Assembly (NCBI GenBank): GCA_021325515.1
Contig: JAJPHC010000010.1
Coordinates: 23,520-87,519 of the forward strand
Direction: 5' to 3'
Length of the DNA: 64,000 bases
Source of the DNA: Acidobacteriota bacterium
Lineage (GTDB): Bacteria; Acidobacteriota; Thermoanaerobaculia; Gp7-AA8
The position numbers and the translations under genes were made by a program. The notes under the pieces were generated by a model. It ran no database searches. It was not told the origin of the DNA and was given only the letters and a program-made list of their open reading frames with translations. Shown one piece after another: positions 42,826 to 51,219 of this stretch. Numbering within the stretch: the first letter of the stretch is position 1; every line of letters starts with the position of its first letter.

Positions 42826-44697
42826 GTGACCCATCGCCGCCTCGTGCTCCTCGCATCCTGCGTTCTGCAGTTTGCGCTCTCCCTTTCCGCAGCCGCGGCC
42901 CACGTCGCATTCGTCGACAATCGAAGCGCCGCCGGCGAAGGGAGCGTCGAGCGTCCCTTTCATTCGATCGAACAGGCGATCCGAGTCGCGGACGTCGTCT
43001 TCGTCATGGAGACCGCCGATCCGTACATCGAGTCCTTCACCTTGAAGAAGGGGCAGATGCTCATCGGTTCCGCCTACGGCCTCGATGCGCTTCGCGCCGA
43101 CAAGCAAATCGCGCTCGATGCCGCGGCGCCTGCCGCGCAGGGACCCGGCCCTCTGATTCAGGGGACGATCAGCGCAGAAGGCAACAACGTGATTGCCGGT
43201 GTGCGCATCGCGCCGCCGCGCGGCTTCGTCGGAATCCAGAGCGTCGATGCGATGGGCACGCTCGAGATTCGCGACGTTCGTTTTCAGACCGCGCAGAGCG
43301 CGTACGCTGCGTTTCTCCAGCGTCAGCACGGGAACATCACGATCACAGGCGGCGCGCTCGACGCCACGAATGACGGGAATGGCGTCGTCATCAGCGGCGG
43401 CGAGGGGAGTGTCGCCTTCGATCGCTTCCCGATCTCCGGCTCGTTCGTGAACGCGCTGCGGATCGAGGATCGCGCCTCTGTCGATTTCCGCAACGGCTCC
43501 ACGATCCGCATCGACGACTCGTCGGGCGATGCCCTCCTGCTGTCGTCACTGAAGCAGATCTCGTTCGCCGATCGGATGCAGATCCACGGCCGCCGGCGCG
43601 GACTCGTCGTCAACAACGTCGCGAAGATCGTCGTGTCCGCCGAGCACTCGTCACTCGAATCGCACGGCTCCGCGGCACTCGAGCTGCACGATGCGGGCGG
43701 CGCGATGACGTTCGAGTCGGTCGCGTCGAGCGGAGCCGCCGAAGGAGTCATCATCGACAAGCTCCGCGGCCGGCTCGACATCCTCGGCGGAACGATCACC
43801 GCAGCGAAGAGCTATGGAATCCGCGCCGTGCAGTCGTCCAACATTCACATCTCGAACATCACGATCGCGAACAGCGGCTCCGCGGGCGCGGTCAAAGGGG
43901 CGAAGTGCGCAGGGGAGTTCGATGTGAACACCACGGCGCCGTGCAACGCCGCCCTCTATCTGCGGCACATTCAGCAGTCGTCGTTCGAGAACATCGTCAT
44001 CGATGGCGGCGGCGCCATGGGTATCAACGCGAACAACATCCGCGACCTCACGTTCGAAAAGATCGAAGTGCGTCAGGCGGGCGACGAGTCGTTCGAAGCG
44101 GGAGTGCTCATGCAGGAAGCCGGCGGTCTCATTCGCATGAGCAACTGCCGGTTCATCGATAACGCCGGCAGCCAGTTGCGCGTCGAGCAGCGATTCAACA
44201 GCGGCCGCATTCTTCTCGATCACACCGAGCTGGCGGCCGAGCAGCGGCCGCAGGGTGGACAGAGGCTGCTCGATCTTCGTTCCGCAGGCCAGTCGAGGCT
44301 CGAGATCGCCATCGCGAACAGCAGCCTTCACGACAACGCCGGTTCCGCGATCGATGTCAGCGCGTCAGGCACGAGCGCGATGCGAATCACCATCGACGAC
44401 ACGAGCGCGACGCACCTGGGCGTCGGAGCGATCAACGCTGCTGCAACCGAGGGAAGCTCGATCACCTTCGCGATGCATCGCACGCAGATCGTTGCGCCTG
44501 CCGTGAACGAGCAGGCGCTCATCGAGCTCGCTGCGTCCGGTCATGCTTCGCTGTGCGTCGACGCGGCGCGGAACACGCTCACCGGAGGCCTTGCCCCGCT
44601 GCACGTTGCGACCTCGCCGGGGACGAGCCTGCGAGTGGTTCCGGGCGGCGAGTTGGCCCTTCCGGCAGGTGCAAAACCGGCCGAATCGTGCGATTGA
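42826..44697 (+). CDS. Secreted right-handed beta-helix protein
   Basis: The 623-residue product has a signal peptide (LLASCVLQFALSLSAAAA) and then the opening of a parallel beta-helix (VAFVDNRSAAGEGSVERPFHSIEQAI), in which F-x-S-I-x-x-A precedes the first turn. Many short strands with G/N turns follow (NVIAGVRIAPP, GNITITGGALDATNDGNGVV, IHISNITIANSGSAG, FENIVIDGGGAMGINANN), including a cysteine pair at CAGEFDVNTTAPCNAA. No catalytic triad of known pectate lyases was recognised, so a binding or structural role is equally possible. GTG 42826 has no clear Shine-Dalgarno. A CRP-like site follows in the next gap. Confidence 0.8.
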   Translation: MTHRRLVLLASCVLQFALSLSAAAAHVAFVDNRSAAGEGSVERPFHSIEQAIRVADVVFVMETADPYIESFTLKKGQMLIGSAYGLDALRADKQIALDAAAPAAQGPGPLIQGTISAEGNNVIAGVRIAPPRGFVGIQSVDAMGTLEIRDVRFQTAQSAYAAFLQRQHGNITITGGALDATNDGNGVVISGGEGSVAFDRFPISGSFVNALRIEDRASVDFRNGSTIRIDDSSGDALLLSSLKQISFADRMQIHGRRRGLVVNNVAKIVVSAEHSSLESHGSAALELHDAGGAMTFESVASSGAAEGVIIDKLRGRLDILGGTITAAKSYGIRAVQSSNIHISNITIANSGSAGAVKGAKCAGEFDVNTTAPCNAALYLRHIQQSSFENIVIDGGGAMGINANNIRDLTFEKIEVRQAGDESFEAGVLMQEAGGLIRMSNCRFIDNAGSQLRVEQRFNSGRILLDHTELAAEQRPQGGQRLLDLRSAGQSRLEIAIANSSLHDNAGSAIDVSASGTSAMRITIDDTSATHLGVGAINAAATEGSSITFAMHRTQIVAPAVNEQALIELAASGHASLCVDAARNTLTGGLAPLHVATSPGTSLRVVPGGELALPAGAKPAESCD

Positions 44698-44717
44698 GGT
44701 TTTTTTTACGTTTTAAA

Positions 44718-44733
44718 CGTGATGCGCCTCACA
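44718..44733. promoter_or_regulatory. CRP-like operator (CGTGA-N6-TCACA)
   Basis: CGTGA (44718-44722), six bases, TCACA (44729-44733), ~82 bases before the GTG of the Tat-exported protein. It overlaps a second small palindrome, ACGTTT-T-AAACGT (44708-44720), just after a run of eight T residues. Confidence 0.55.
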
Positions 44734-44814
44734 AAACCGGCCTGATGGTCATTGAAGGCTGCCCGTTCGAGCGTTACGATGTTACCTTCTTTGAAAGAGC
44801 GAGGTACCTGAACC

Positions 44815-45582
44815 GTGTCCCAGTTTCTGATTGAGCGTCGCCAGTTCCTGATTCTCACGTCCGCTGCGGTTGCCGGCCTCGCGACGAGCGATCTCACGGC
44901 GGCCACGATTTCCGCCGATGCTCTTCCAACGATCGCCGTCGGATTCGTCGATGGCGAGTTCGATGACGCGTACCGCGGAACGCCACCGATCGTCGCCGCA
45001 GAATCGCTGACGGCGGGTGAGCCGCGCTTCCTCAGTCATGATGCGAGAGTGCGCGTCCTCGGCATCTGGCGGAAGAATCCCTCTGATCCGCGCTTCGTGA
45101 GTTTGAAAGCCTATTTCCCGACGGAACTGGCGGTGGGAGGGAAGGCGCCGTTCTTCGCCTGGAACTACACCAGCACGAGTCCCGTTCAGCGTCTCGCCAA
45201 TTTCACGATTCCGGTGACCGGCGAAGGGCTGCAGTTCGAGATCGAGACTGGTGTTCCTTCGCAGGCAGCACCTTCCGCCACCGGCCGGCGACACGCATCG
45301 GGCGGTTCGGATGTCGCGCTGCGCACGTCGTCGGATCTGCGTTCGGCGCCGGCCGCGATCACGCTGTCGATGGGAACCGAGGGAGGCGCGACGAAGTTGC
45401 GCGCAGGACGGTATGTCATCGCGCTCGTTCCCCCGGGCGCTGCGCAGCCTGACTGGAAATCGTTCCGCTTCGAACCTGCGGACGTGAAGCCGGGCGGCCT
45501 CGGTCCGTTGCGCGCAGCGACGATCTTCGGCGACGCGCTCGTGCCGTTTGATTACATCCTGATCCGCGTCGACTACGCGTGA
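44815..45582 (+). CDS. Tat-exported protein of unknown function
   Basis: The 255-residue product starts MSQFLIERRQFLILTSAAVAG, a twin-arginine signal (ERRQFL) with hydrophobic core and cleavage near LTAA. The mature part is beta-rich (DARVRVLGIWRKNPSDPRF, FETGVPSQAAPSA-type linker, RAGRYVIALVPPGAAQPDW) with no cysteines or metal-site cluster that I can name. Family unknown. Its TGA overlaps the GTG of the KirBac gene (GTGA at 45579-45582), so the two are translationally coupled; this suggests an envelope factor that works with the channel, which is inference. Confidence 0.75.
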   Translation: MSQFLIERRQFLILTSAAVAGLATSDLTAATISADALPTIAVGFVDGEFDDAYRGTPPIVAAESLTAGEPRFLSHDARVRVLGIWRKNPSDPRFVSLKAYFPTELAVGGKAPFFAWNYTSTSPVQRLANFTIPVTGEGLQFEIETGVPSQAAPSATGRRHASGGSDVALRTSSDLRSAPAAITLSMGTEGGATKLRAGRYVIALVPPGAAQPDWKSFRFEPADVKPGGLGPLRAATIFGDALVPFDYILIRVDYA

Positions 45583-46529
45583 CCTCGATCAGCGACGAGC
45601 GAAAGCGCGCACAGGCGGACATCAATGCCGATCTCGGCTTCGGTTCCGTCGTTGCGCGCGATCCGCACCGGCTGCTGAACCGCGACGGTACCTTCAACGT
45701 TCGGCGCGAAGGCTTGCCGTTCTTCGCGTCTCTCTCCACGTATCACTATCTGCTCACGATCTCGTGGCCGAAATTTCTCTCGTTCGTCGGAGCGACGTAC
45801 GTCGCGGGGAATGCACTCTTCGCGTTCGCGTATCTGCTCTGCGGACCGCAGGCGCTGACGGGAGGCGATGCTCATCGCAGCGCGTTCGCCACGGCGTTCT
45901 TCTTCAGCGTGCACACGCTGGCGACGATCGGCTACGGCTCGATCACGCCCAACAATCTCGCCGCGAACATCGTCGTCACCATTGAAGCGCTCGCCGGACT
46001 CCTCGGATTCGCCATCGTCGCCGGCATCGTCTTCGCGCGCTTCGCGCGGCCGATGGCGCAGATTCTCTTCAGCGACAAGGCGATCATCGCTCCCTATCGC
46101 GGCATCACGGCGTTCATGTTCCGCATCGTGAATCAGAAATCGAATGAGCTCGTGGAGCTGAGCGCGAAAGTCATGCTGGCGCGGCGAAAGGCGGAGAGCC
46201 CCAACGGCGAGCGCGAGTTCATCCTGCTGAAGCTCGAGCGCGAGCGCGTTTCCTTCTTTCCGTTGTCATGGACGATCGTTCATCCCATCGATGAGGAGAG
46301 CCCGCTCCGCGAGATGACGGAAGAGGATCTACGCGAGTGCGATACGGAGTTCCTCGTGCTGCTCAACGGCTTCGACGAGACGTTCTCGCAGACCGTCCAC
46401 ACGCGCTCTTCCTATCGCGGCGACGAAGTCGTTTGGGGTGCGCGCTTCACGAGCATGTTCAATCCGATGCGGCCGGACGGGGCGCTGAGCGTGGACGTCC
46501 GGAAGCTGCACGACATCGAAACGCTGTAA
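45579..46529 (+). CDS. Inward-rectifier K+ channel (KirBac)
   Basis: The 316-residue protein has the KirBac layout: a cytoplasmic slide helix (~50-70), TM1 (FLSFVGATYVAGNALFAFAYLL), a pore helix with the selectivity filter TIGYG (~residue 110; HTLATIGYGSITP), TM2 (IVVTIEALAGLLGFAIVAGIVFARF), and the C-terminal immunoglobulin-like domain (ITAFMFRIVNQKSNELVE, LSWTIVHPIDEESPL, VVWGARFTSMF). Such channels conduct K+ with mild inward rectification. It starts with GTG and overlaps the Tat protein gene by 4 bases. Confidence 0.95.
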   Translation: MTSISDERKRAQADINADLGFGSVVARDPHRLLNRDGTFNVRREGLPFFASLSTYHYLLTISWPKFLSFVGATYVAGNALFAFAYLLCGPQALTGGDAHRSAFATAFFFSVHTLATIGYGSITPNNLAANIVVTIEALAGLLGFAIVAGIVFARFARPMAQILFSDKAIIAPYRGITAFMFRIVNQKSNELVELSAKVMLARRKAESPNGEREFILLKLERERVSFFPLSWTIVHPIDEESPLREMTEEDLRECDTEFLVLLNGFDETFSQTVHTRSSYRGDEVVWGARFTSMFNPMRPDGALSVDVRKLHDIETL

Positions 46530-46568
46530 GTTACTTATCCAGCGGATGTTGTTTGTCGGCTTGTAATT

Positions 46569-46607
46569 CGTTCACGGCGTGGACGATAATCGTTCACGCG
46601 ATGAACG
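46569..46607. promoter_or_regulatory. Paired inverted repeats over the start of the DUF4143 gene, possible operators
   Basis: CGTTCAC-GGC-GTGGACG (46569-46585, one mismatch) and CGTTCA-CGCGA-TGAACG (46591-46607, perfect arms) share the CGTTCAC half-site, spaced 22 bases apart, about two helical turns. The second covers the ATG (46601). The layout looks like an autorepressor binding site. Confidence 0.5.
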
Positions 46608-47678
46608 CATCCTATCGCCCTCGATTCGTCGCAAAAGCACTGGCACATGCTGTGGCTGCGATGCCCGTCATCGTCCTGATCGGTGCCCGACAGACAGGGA
46701 AGACCACACTCGTCAGGCACGAGAGTCTTCTTCGCGATCACCTCTATCTGACGCTCGATGACTTTGCGGTTCGCGAACGCGCACGGCAGAGTCCGGACGA
46801 TCTGGTTCGGAGCGCCCCGTTCCTCAGCGGCCTATCTAACGCTATGGCCATTGACGCGGGGTGAGAAACTCGGGTTCGGTAGCGCCGGACGCTGGAGCGA
46901 TCTTTTTTCGACGCCGGTGGATGACTGGTACGACTTCTTCCGAAATCAGAAAACCGCAAGCGCGGAGTGGCGCGAGGAAGCTCGAGCCGGAGGCTATCCG
47001 ACACCGTCCCTCGCCATGCGTGAGGAGGATCGCGCACTCTGGTTTGACGGATACGTAAAGACCTATCTCGAGCGGGATCTCCAGGCACTCTCCGCGATCG
47101 AGAACGTGATCGATTTCAGGCGTCTGATGAGAGTCACCGCACTACGACTGGGGAATCTGCTCAATCAGGCAGAGCTTGGGCGCGACATTCAACTGTCTCG
47201 TCCATCGGTCCATCGATATCTCGATTTGCTCGAGACGTCGTTTCAGCTGGTCCGCGTCCAGCCGTACTCGATCAATCGAACGAAGCGGCTCGTTCGTACG
47301 CCGAAGGCGTATTGGTGTGACAGCGCTCTGGCGCTTCATCTCAGTGGCGCGGGCGAGCCAACGGGTGCGTATCTCGAAAATCTGGTGTTATCCGATCTCC
47401 TTGCCTGGAAGTCGGCTTCGATTCCGCCGGCCGAAGTGTTCTTCTGGCGCACGTCCAGTGATCTTGAAGTCGATTTCGTCATCGAGCATCAGAATCGTCT
47501 GCTTCCCGTCGAAGTCAAGGCGTCGCGGTCTCTCGGATCTTCGGACGTGCGAGGCATGGCGGCGTTTCGCGATGATTACGGCGACGCATGTCCGGGAGGA
47601 CTGGTTCTCTACGACGGCGAAGAAGTTCAGTGGCTCAGCCGCCGCCTGCTCGCCGTACCGTGGCATCGCGTGATGTAG
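46601..47678 (+). pseudogene. Broken AAA-type ATPase with DUF4143 domain
   Basis: The gene starts at ATG 46601 (MNASYRPRFVAKALAHAV) with the Walker A motif LIGARQTGKTTL. After QSPDDLVRSAP the reading frame shifts. The remaining sequence is in the frame open from 46758: SSAAYLTLWPLTRGEKLGFG, YVKTYLERDLQALSAIENV, LLETSFQLVRVQPYSIN, and the DUF4143 end with EVDFVIEHQNRLLPVEVKA. Between RSAP and AYLTLWPL the Walker B segment (usually LDEVQ... to LTGSANLLL) is missing, about 50 residues, so a deletion caused the frameshift. Intact members of this family are ATP-binding proteins of unclear role, often mobile. The product cannot hydrolyse ATP normally. Confidence 0.85.
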
Positions 47679-47701
47679 GACAACCTGAGAGGTTGTCCTA
47701 C
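47675..47701. terminator. Hairpin with CCTGAGAGG core overlapping a stop codon (copy B)
   Basis: GTAGGACAACCT (47675-47686) pairs perfectly with AGGTTGTCCTAC (47690-47701) around GAG; the TAG stop of the DUF4143 gene lies in its left arm. There is no T-tract. The core CCTGAGAGG is shared with 42750-42768. It may act as a terminator, but is better seen as a repeat element inserted at the gene end. Confidence 0.65.
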
Positions 47702-47705
47702 ACTT

Positions 47706-47721
47706 CGTGATATCTGTCACA
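47706..47721. promoter_or_regulatory. CRP-like operator (CGTGA-N6-TCACA)
   Basis: CGTGA (47706-47710), TATCTG, TCACA (47717-47721), 5 bases after hairpin copy B and ~55 bases before the ATG of the DUF1549 gene, whose promoter it probably controls. Confidence 0.55.
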
Positions 47722-47775
47722 CCTCGATGTAAACGCGGGTGCACACTAGAGAGTCAAACCCATCGGAGGACGCAA

Positions 47776-49593
47776 ATGCGCCGCCTGATTGCCTTCGTCG
47801 CGCCGCTCCTGCTCATGAATGCCCAGCCGAAGGAGACATGTCCTCTCGGCATTGCGATGCTCTCTCCTCGCACGTCGTCGGTCACGGCTGAGGCCGTCGC
47901 TCCGAGCGGCAGGCGGCGGGCGGCGAATCCCCCCTCGAGCCCGACGGCTCCGAAGATTCCGGTCATCAACTTCATCGACTCGGATGTCCAGGCGAAATGG
48001 AACTCCGACGGAGTCCTTCCGACGACGCTTTCGACCGACGAAGAATTTCTGCGCCGCGTCTCGCTCGATCTCACCGGCCAGATCCCCGATCCGGCCACGG
48101 TCACTGCCTTCGTCGCCGACACGACGCCGGGCAAGCGCGCGAAGAAGATCGATGAGCTGCTCGCGTCCGATGCCTTCGTCGACCGCTGGACGATGTGGTT
48201 CGGCGATCTCGTGCAGAACGTGCAGGTCTCCGACAACTCGCGCGAGTACTACGTCGGCCGCAACGTGTACTACTCGTGGATCCATGACGCGATCAAGAAC
48301 GGCGAGCCGTACGATCAGATGGTTCGCGATGTGATCTCCGGCAAGGGCGACAGCTTCGCGGTCGGCACCGCGAACTTCGTCGTCCGCCAGCTCCAGCCGA
48401 ACGGTCCGATTCAGGACACCTACGACAACCTCGCCACCAGCTCCGGCGAGAAGTTCCTCGGCATGCCGATGCTCTGCCTCTCGTGTCACAACGGCTTCGG
48501 CCATCTCGAGCAGGTCAACAGCTATCTCGCGACGAAGAAGCGCGCCGATCTCTGGTCGATGTCGGCATTCTTCACCCACACGCGCGCGCAGGCGCAGCCC
48601 GGCGATCCGAACAACGCCAACATCAAGAAGTTCATGGTCGATGACACCGTCGTCAACGGCCAGTATCAGTTGAACACGACGTCCGGCAACAAGACCGCGC
48701 GCTGCACGGTGGACGCGACCACCGGCAAGTGCGTGACGCCGACAGGTGTCGCGGCGCCGGCCTTCATTCTCACCGGCGAGACTCCGCGCCCCGGCGAGCC
48801 GCTGCGCGATGCGTATGGCCGCATGGTCACGAGTCACGAGCAGTTCGCGCGCGCGGCGGTGAACTACCTCTGGAAAGAGATGTTCGGCACCGGTATCGTC
48901 GAGCCGACGAACAACATCGATATCAACAAGCTCGATTCGCAGCCGGTCAATCCGAAGCTGCTCGAGGATCTCAAGCAGTCGTTCATCACGAACAAATACG
49001 ATCTGCGTGCGCTGCTGCGCACGATCGCGAATTCCAGCACGTACCAGCTCTCGTCGCGTTATGCGCCGGGCGGCTGGAGCGAGGCGTGGACGAACGAATA
49101 CGCGCGGCACTATCCGCACAGGCTGTCGGCGGAGATGCTGCTCGATGCGATCGCGAAGGCGACCAATGTCACCACCCCCTTCACGGTCAACGGGCTCGGC
49201 AGCGTGACGAAGTCGATGGCGCTGCCCGATACGACGGAGGCGAGCAGGAACCAGTATGGACGCCTGCTCGACGAGCTTGGACGCGGCGATCGCGATACCA
49301 CTCTACGCACCAACGACACGTCGATCTCGCAGGCGCTGTCGTTGATGAACGACACGATCGTCACCACGCGCGTGAAGCGGACGACTGCCAATTCGACCGT
49401 CAGCAAGGTGCTCGCCTCGACGACCGATCCCGGCTCGATCGTCGATCAGATCTACATGGCGACGCTCTCCCGCAAGCCTGCTGCAACGGAGCGTCAGACC
49501 GCGATCACCTATCTGCAGAGCGGCAATCTGCAACAGAAGACGGAAGACCTGCAGTTCGCTCTGCTCAACAGTCTCGAGTTCCTGTTCGATTGA
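47776..49593 (+). CDS. Secreted DUF1549/DUF1553-domain protein (cytochrome-like)
   Basis: The 605-residue product has a short signal-like N-terminus (MRRLIAFVAPLLLMNA). Its DUF1549 region follows (NSDGVLPTTLSTDEEFLRRVSLDLTGQIPD, split as STDEEFLRRVSLDLTG and DAFVDRWTMWFGDLVQNV), then a CLSCHN motif at ~233 that may bind haem or metal. The second half is DUF1553 (HEQFARAAVNYLWKEMFG, LRALLRTIANSSTYQLSSR, HRLSAEMLLDAIAKATNV, LLNSLEFLFD). The frame opens at 47707, but GGAGGA (47765-47770) selects ATG 47776. Such genes are paired with DUF1501 genes, as here; they are common in Planctomycetes, Verrucomicrobia and Acidobacteria and are thought to act in polymer degradation, but no activity is proven. 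Confidence 0.88.
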   Translation: MRRLIAFVAPLLLMNAQPKETCPLGIAMLSPRTSSVTAEAVAPSGRRRAANPPSSPTAPKIPVINFIDSDVQAKWNSDGVLPTTLSTDEEFLRRVSLDLTGQIPDPATVTAFVADTTPGKRAKKIDELLASDAFVDRWTMWFGDLVQNVQVSDNSREYYVGRNVYYSWIHDAIKNGEPYDQMVRDVISGKGDSFAVGTANFVVRQLQPNGPIQDTYDNLATSSGEKFLGMPMLCLSCHNGFGHLEQVNSYLATKKRADLWSMSAFFTHTRAQAQPGDPNNANIKKFMVDDTVVNGQYQLNTTSGNKTARCTVDATTGKCVTPTGVAAPAFILTGETPRPGEPLRDAYGRMVTSHEQFARAAVNYLWKEMFGTGIVEPTNNIDINKLDSQPVNPKLLEDLKQSFITNKYDLRALLRTIANSSTYQLSSRYAPGGWSEAWTNEYARHYPHRLSAEMLLDAIAKATNVTTPFTVNGLGSVTKSMALPDTTEASRNQYGRLLDELGRGDRDTTLRTNDTSISQALSLMNDTIVTTRVKRTTANSTVSKVLASTTDPGSIVDQIYMATLSRKPAATERQTAITYLQSGNLQQKTEDLQFALLNSLEFLFD

Positions 49594-49600
49594 GGCAGCC

Positions 49601-51007
49601 ATGAAGAACAAACACGATTGTCCCGACTGTCAGGCTGGATCCGGCCTCGCGCTGGGCCGCGGTTTCTCGCGCCGCAATTTCATGAAGATCGCGGGCACGG
49701 GAGTCGTCGCATCCTGGTTTGCCGACGTGCTCGACCCGAAGCTCCTGTTCGCGCGCACGATCGCTCCGAACGTCGCGCTTCGCTCCACGGCGAAGAACTG
49801 CATCTTCATCTTTCTTCCCGGCGCGCCGAGTCAGATCGATACGTGGGATCTGAAGGAAGGCGCCTGGACTCCCACCGACTTCGCCCCCACGTCCTTCCTC
49901 GGCGGCAACCTCCGATTCCCGCAGGGGCTGATGCCGAACACCGCGAATCACCTCGATCAGCTCGCGATCGTCCGCAGCGGCCTCGCCTGGGCCGCCGTCC
50001 ATTCGCTGGGACAGACCTGGGCGCAGATCGCGCGCAGTCCGACCGGTGCCACCGGCGCGATCGCGCCGCACATCGGCGCCGTCGTCGCACTCGAGTCGCA
50101 GGCGAAGAGAACGCCGTCCGATGTCCTGCCGGGATTCATCGCGCTCAACTCCGGCACGATCCCGGCGTCAGGCTACCTGCCGGCGAAGTACGCGCCGTTC
50201 GGTGTGCAGACGGCGCAAACGGGATTGCCGACGATCTCCCATCCCGATGGAGCCACACGCTTCACCGATCGCTGGTCTCTGATGCACACGCTCGATCAGA
50301 ACCGCAGCAACGGATCGTTAGGGAAGTCATCGCTCGACATGAACGACTTCTACGATCAGGCGAAGGCGCTGATGGATGCGCCGGGAATCAACAATCTCTT
50401 CAGCTTCACGGCGGACGAGCATGCGAAGTACGGCAGCTCGACGTTCGGCGATTCGCTCATCGTGGCGCGCAATCTCGTGAATGGACGGCGCGGCACGCGC
50501 TTCGTGCAGGCGACCTTCGGCGGCTGGGATCATCACAGCGGCATCTACGCGAAGACCGGCTCGTCGCTCTACACGCAGATGGCGGCATTCGACCCCGCGT
50601 TCGGCGCACTTCTGACCGATCTCAAGTCGATGCCGGGACAGGACGCCGGAAAGACTCTGCTCGATGAAACGCTCGTCGTCGTGGTCGCGGAGTTCGGCCG
50701 CACCGTTGGTGCACTGAACAATCAGGCCGGGCGTGATCACTTCCTCCGGATCTCGTATGTGTTCGCGGGAGGCGGCATTCGCGGCGGACGCGCGCTGGGC
50801 AAGACGAACGCGGCGGGCGATGCCGTCACCGATTACGGATGGAGCGGCAACCGCGATGTGCGGCCCGAGGATGTGACGTCGACGATCTACTCCGCGCTGG
50901 GGATCGACTACACGACCGTGCGGCACGACGATCCACTGAATCGCGGCTTCGAGTACGTGCCATTCGCGAAGGATGGCACGTACGGCCCCATCGAAGATTT
51001 GTGGTGA
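49601..51007 (+). CDS. DUF1501-domain Tat-exported protein
   Basis: The 468-residue product carries a twin-arginine signal (SRRNFMKIAGTGVV, ~residues 24-37), preceded by a CPDC motif. The body is alkaline-phosphatase/sulfatase-like: FLPGAPSQIDTWDLKEGA, NTANHLDQLAIVRSGL, GGWDHHSGIYAKTG (metal-binding His pair), VVVVAEFGRTVGALNNQAGRDH and TDYGWSGNRDVRPEDVTSTIYSALGID. DUF1501 proteins lack a proven substrate. It follows the DUF1549 gene by 7 bases, so they form one operon, and a CRP-like site lies upstream. Confidence 0.9.
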   Translation: MKNKHDCPDCQAGSGLALGRGFSRRNFMKIAGTGVVASWFADVLDPKLLFARTIAPNVALRSTAKNCIFIFLPGAPSQIDTWDLKEGAWTPTDFAPTSFLGGNLRFPQGLMPNTANHLDQLAIVRSGLAWAAVHSLGQTWAQIARSPTGATGAIAPHIGAVVALESQAKRTPSDVLPGFIALNSGTIPASGYLPAKYAPFGVQTAQTGLPTISHPDGATRFTDRWSLMHTLDQNRSNGSLGKSSLDMNDFYDQAKALMDAPGINNLFSFTADEHAKYGSSTFGDSLIVARNLVNGRRGTRFVQATFGGWDHHSGIYAKTGSSLYTQMAAFDPAFGALLTDLKSMPGQDAGKTLLDETLVVVVAEFGRTVGALNNQAGRDHFLRISYVFAGGGIRGGRALGKTNAAGDAVTDYGWSGNRDVRPEDVTSTIYSALGIDYTTVRHDDPLNRGFEYVPFAKDGTYGPIEDLW

Positions 51008-51219
51008 CCTGTCATCGTGAGGATCGGAGGAGCGCGGACGTCTCGTCCGCCAGCCGCTGCCGTCGAGGCAGCGGTGCTCTGATGCCCGCCTCGCCTGCCG
51101 GCTCAGTGGACAGGCGAGGCGCCTGTCCCTCCACCGCGCAGCGAAGGAACCCCCTGATCGAGGAGGTCCTTCGCCGTCTTCGCGGCTCAGGATGACAGGA
51201 GTGCGTTACTCTCCCTCAC
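51008..51219. repeat. Repeat-rich intergenic region
   Basis: No gene is seen in these 212 bases. They contain GCGGACG-TCT-CGTCCGC (51034-51050), matching the arms of an element inside the DUF255 gene at 59850-59870. They also contain GGCAGCGG/CCGCTGCC arms (51053-51072) and an AGGCGAGGCGCCTG (51112 on) that pairs with CGCCTCGCCTG (51086 on). The end reads GGTCCTTCGCCGTCTTCGCGG then CTCAGGATGACAGG, a type of dispersed repeat common in soil-bacterial genomes. Confidence 0.6.

Noticed and set aside
42690..42920. N-terminal extension of the AbrB-type antitoxin frame
   Set aside because: The AbrB fold begins at MSSTTITSKGQ (42689); the upstream text is Arg-rich and crosses a palindromic repeat.
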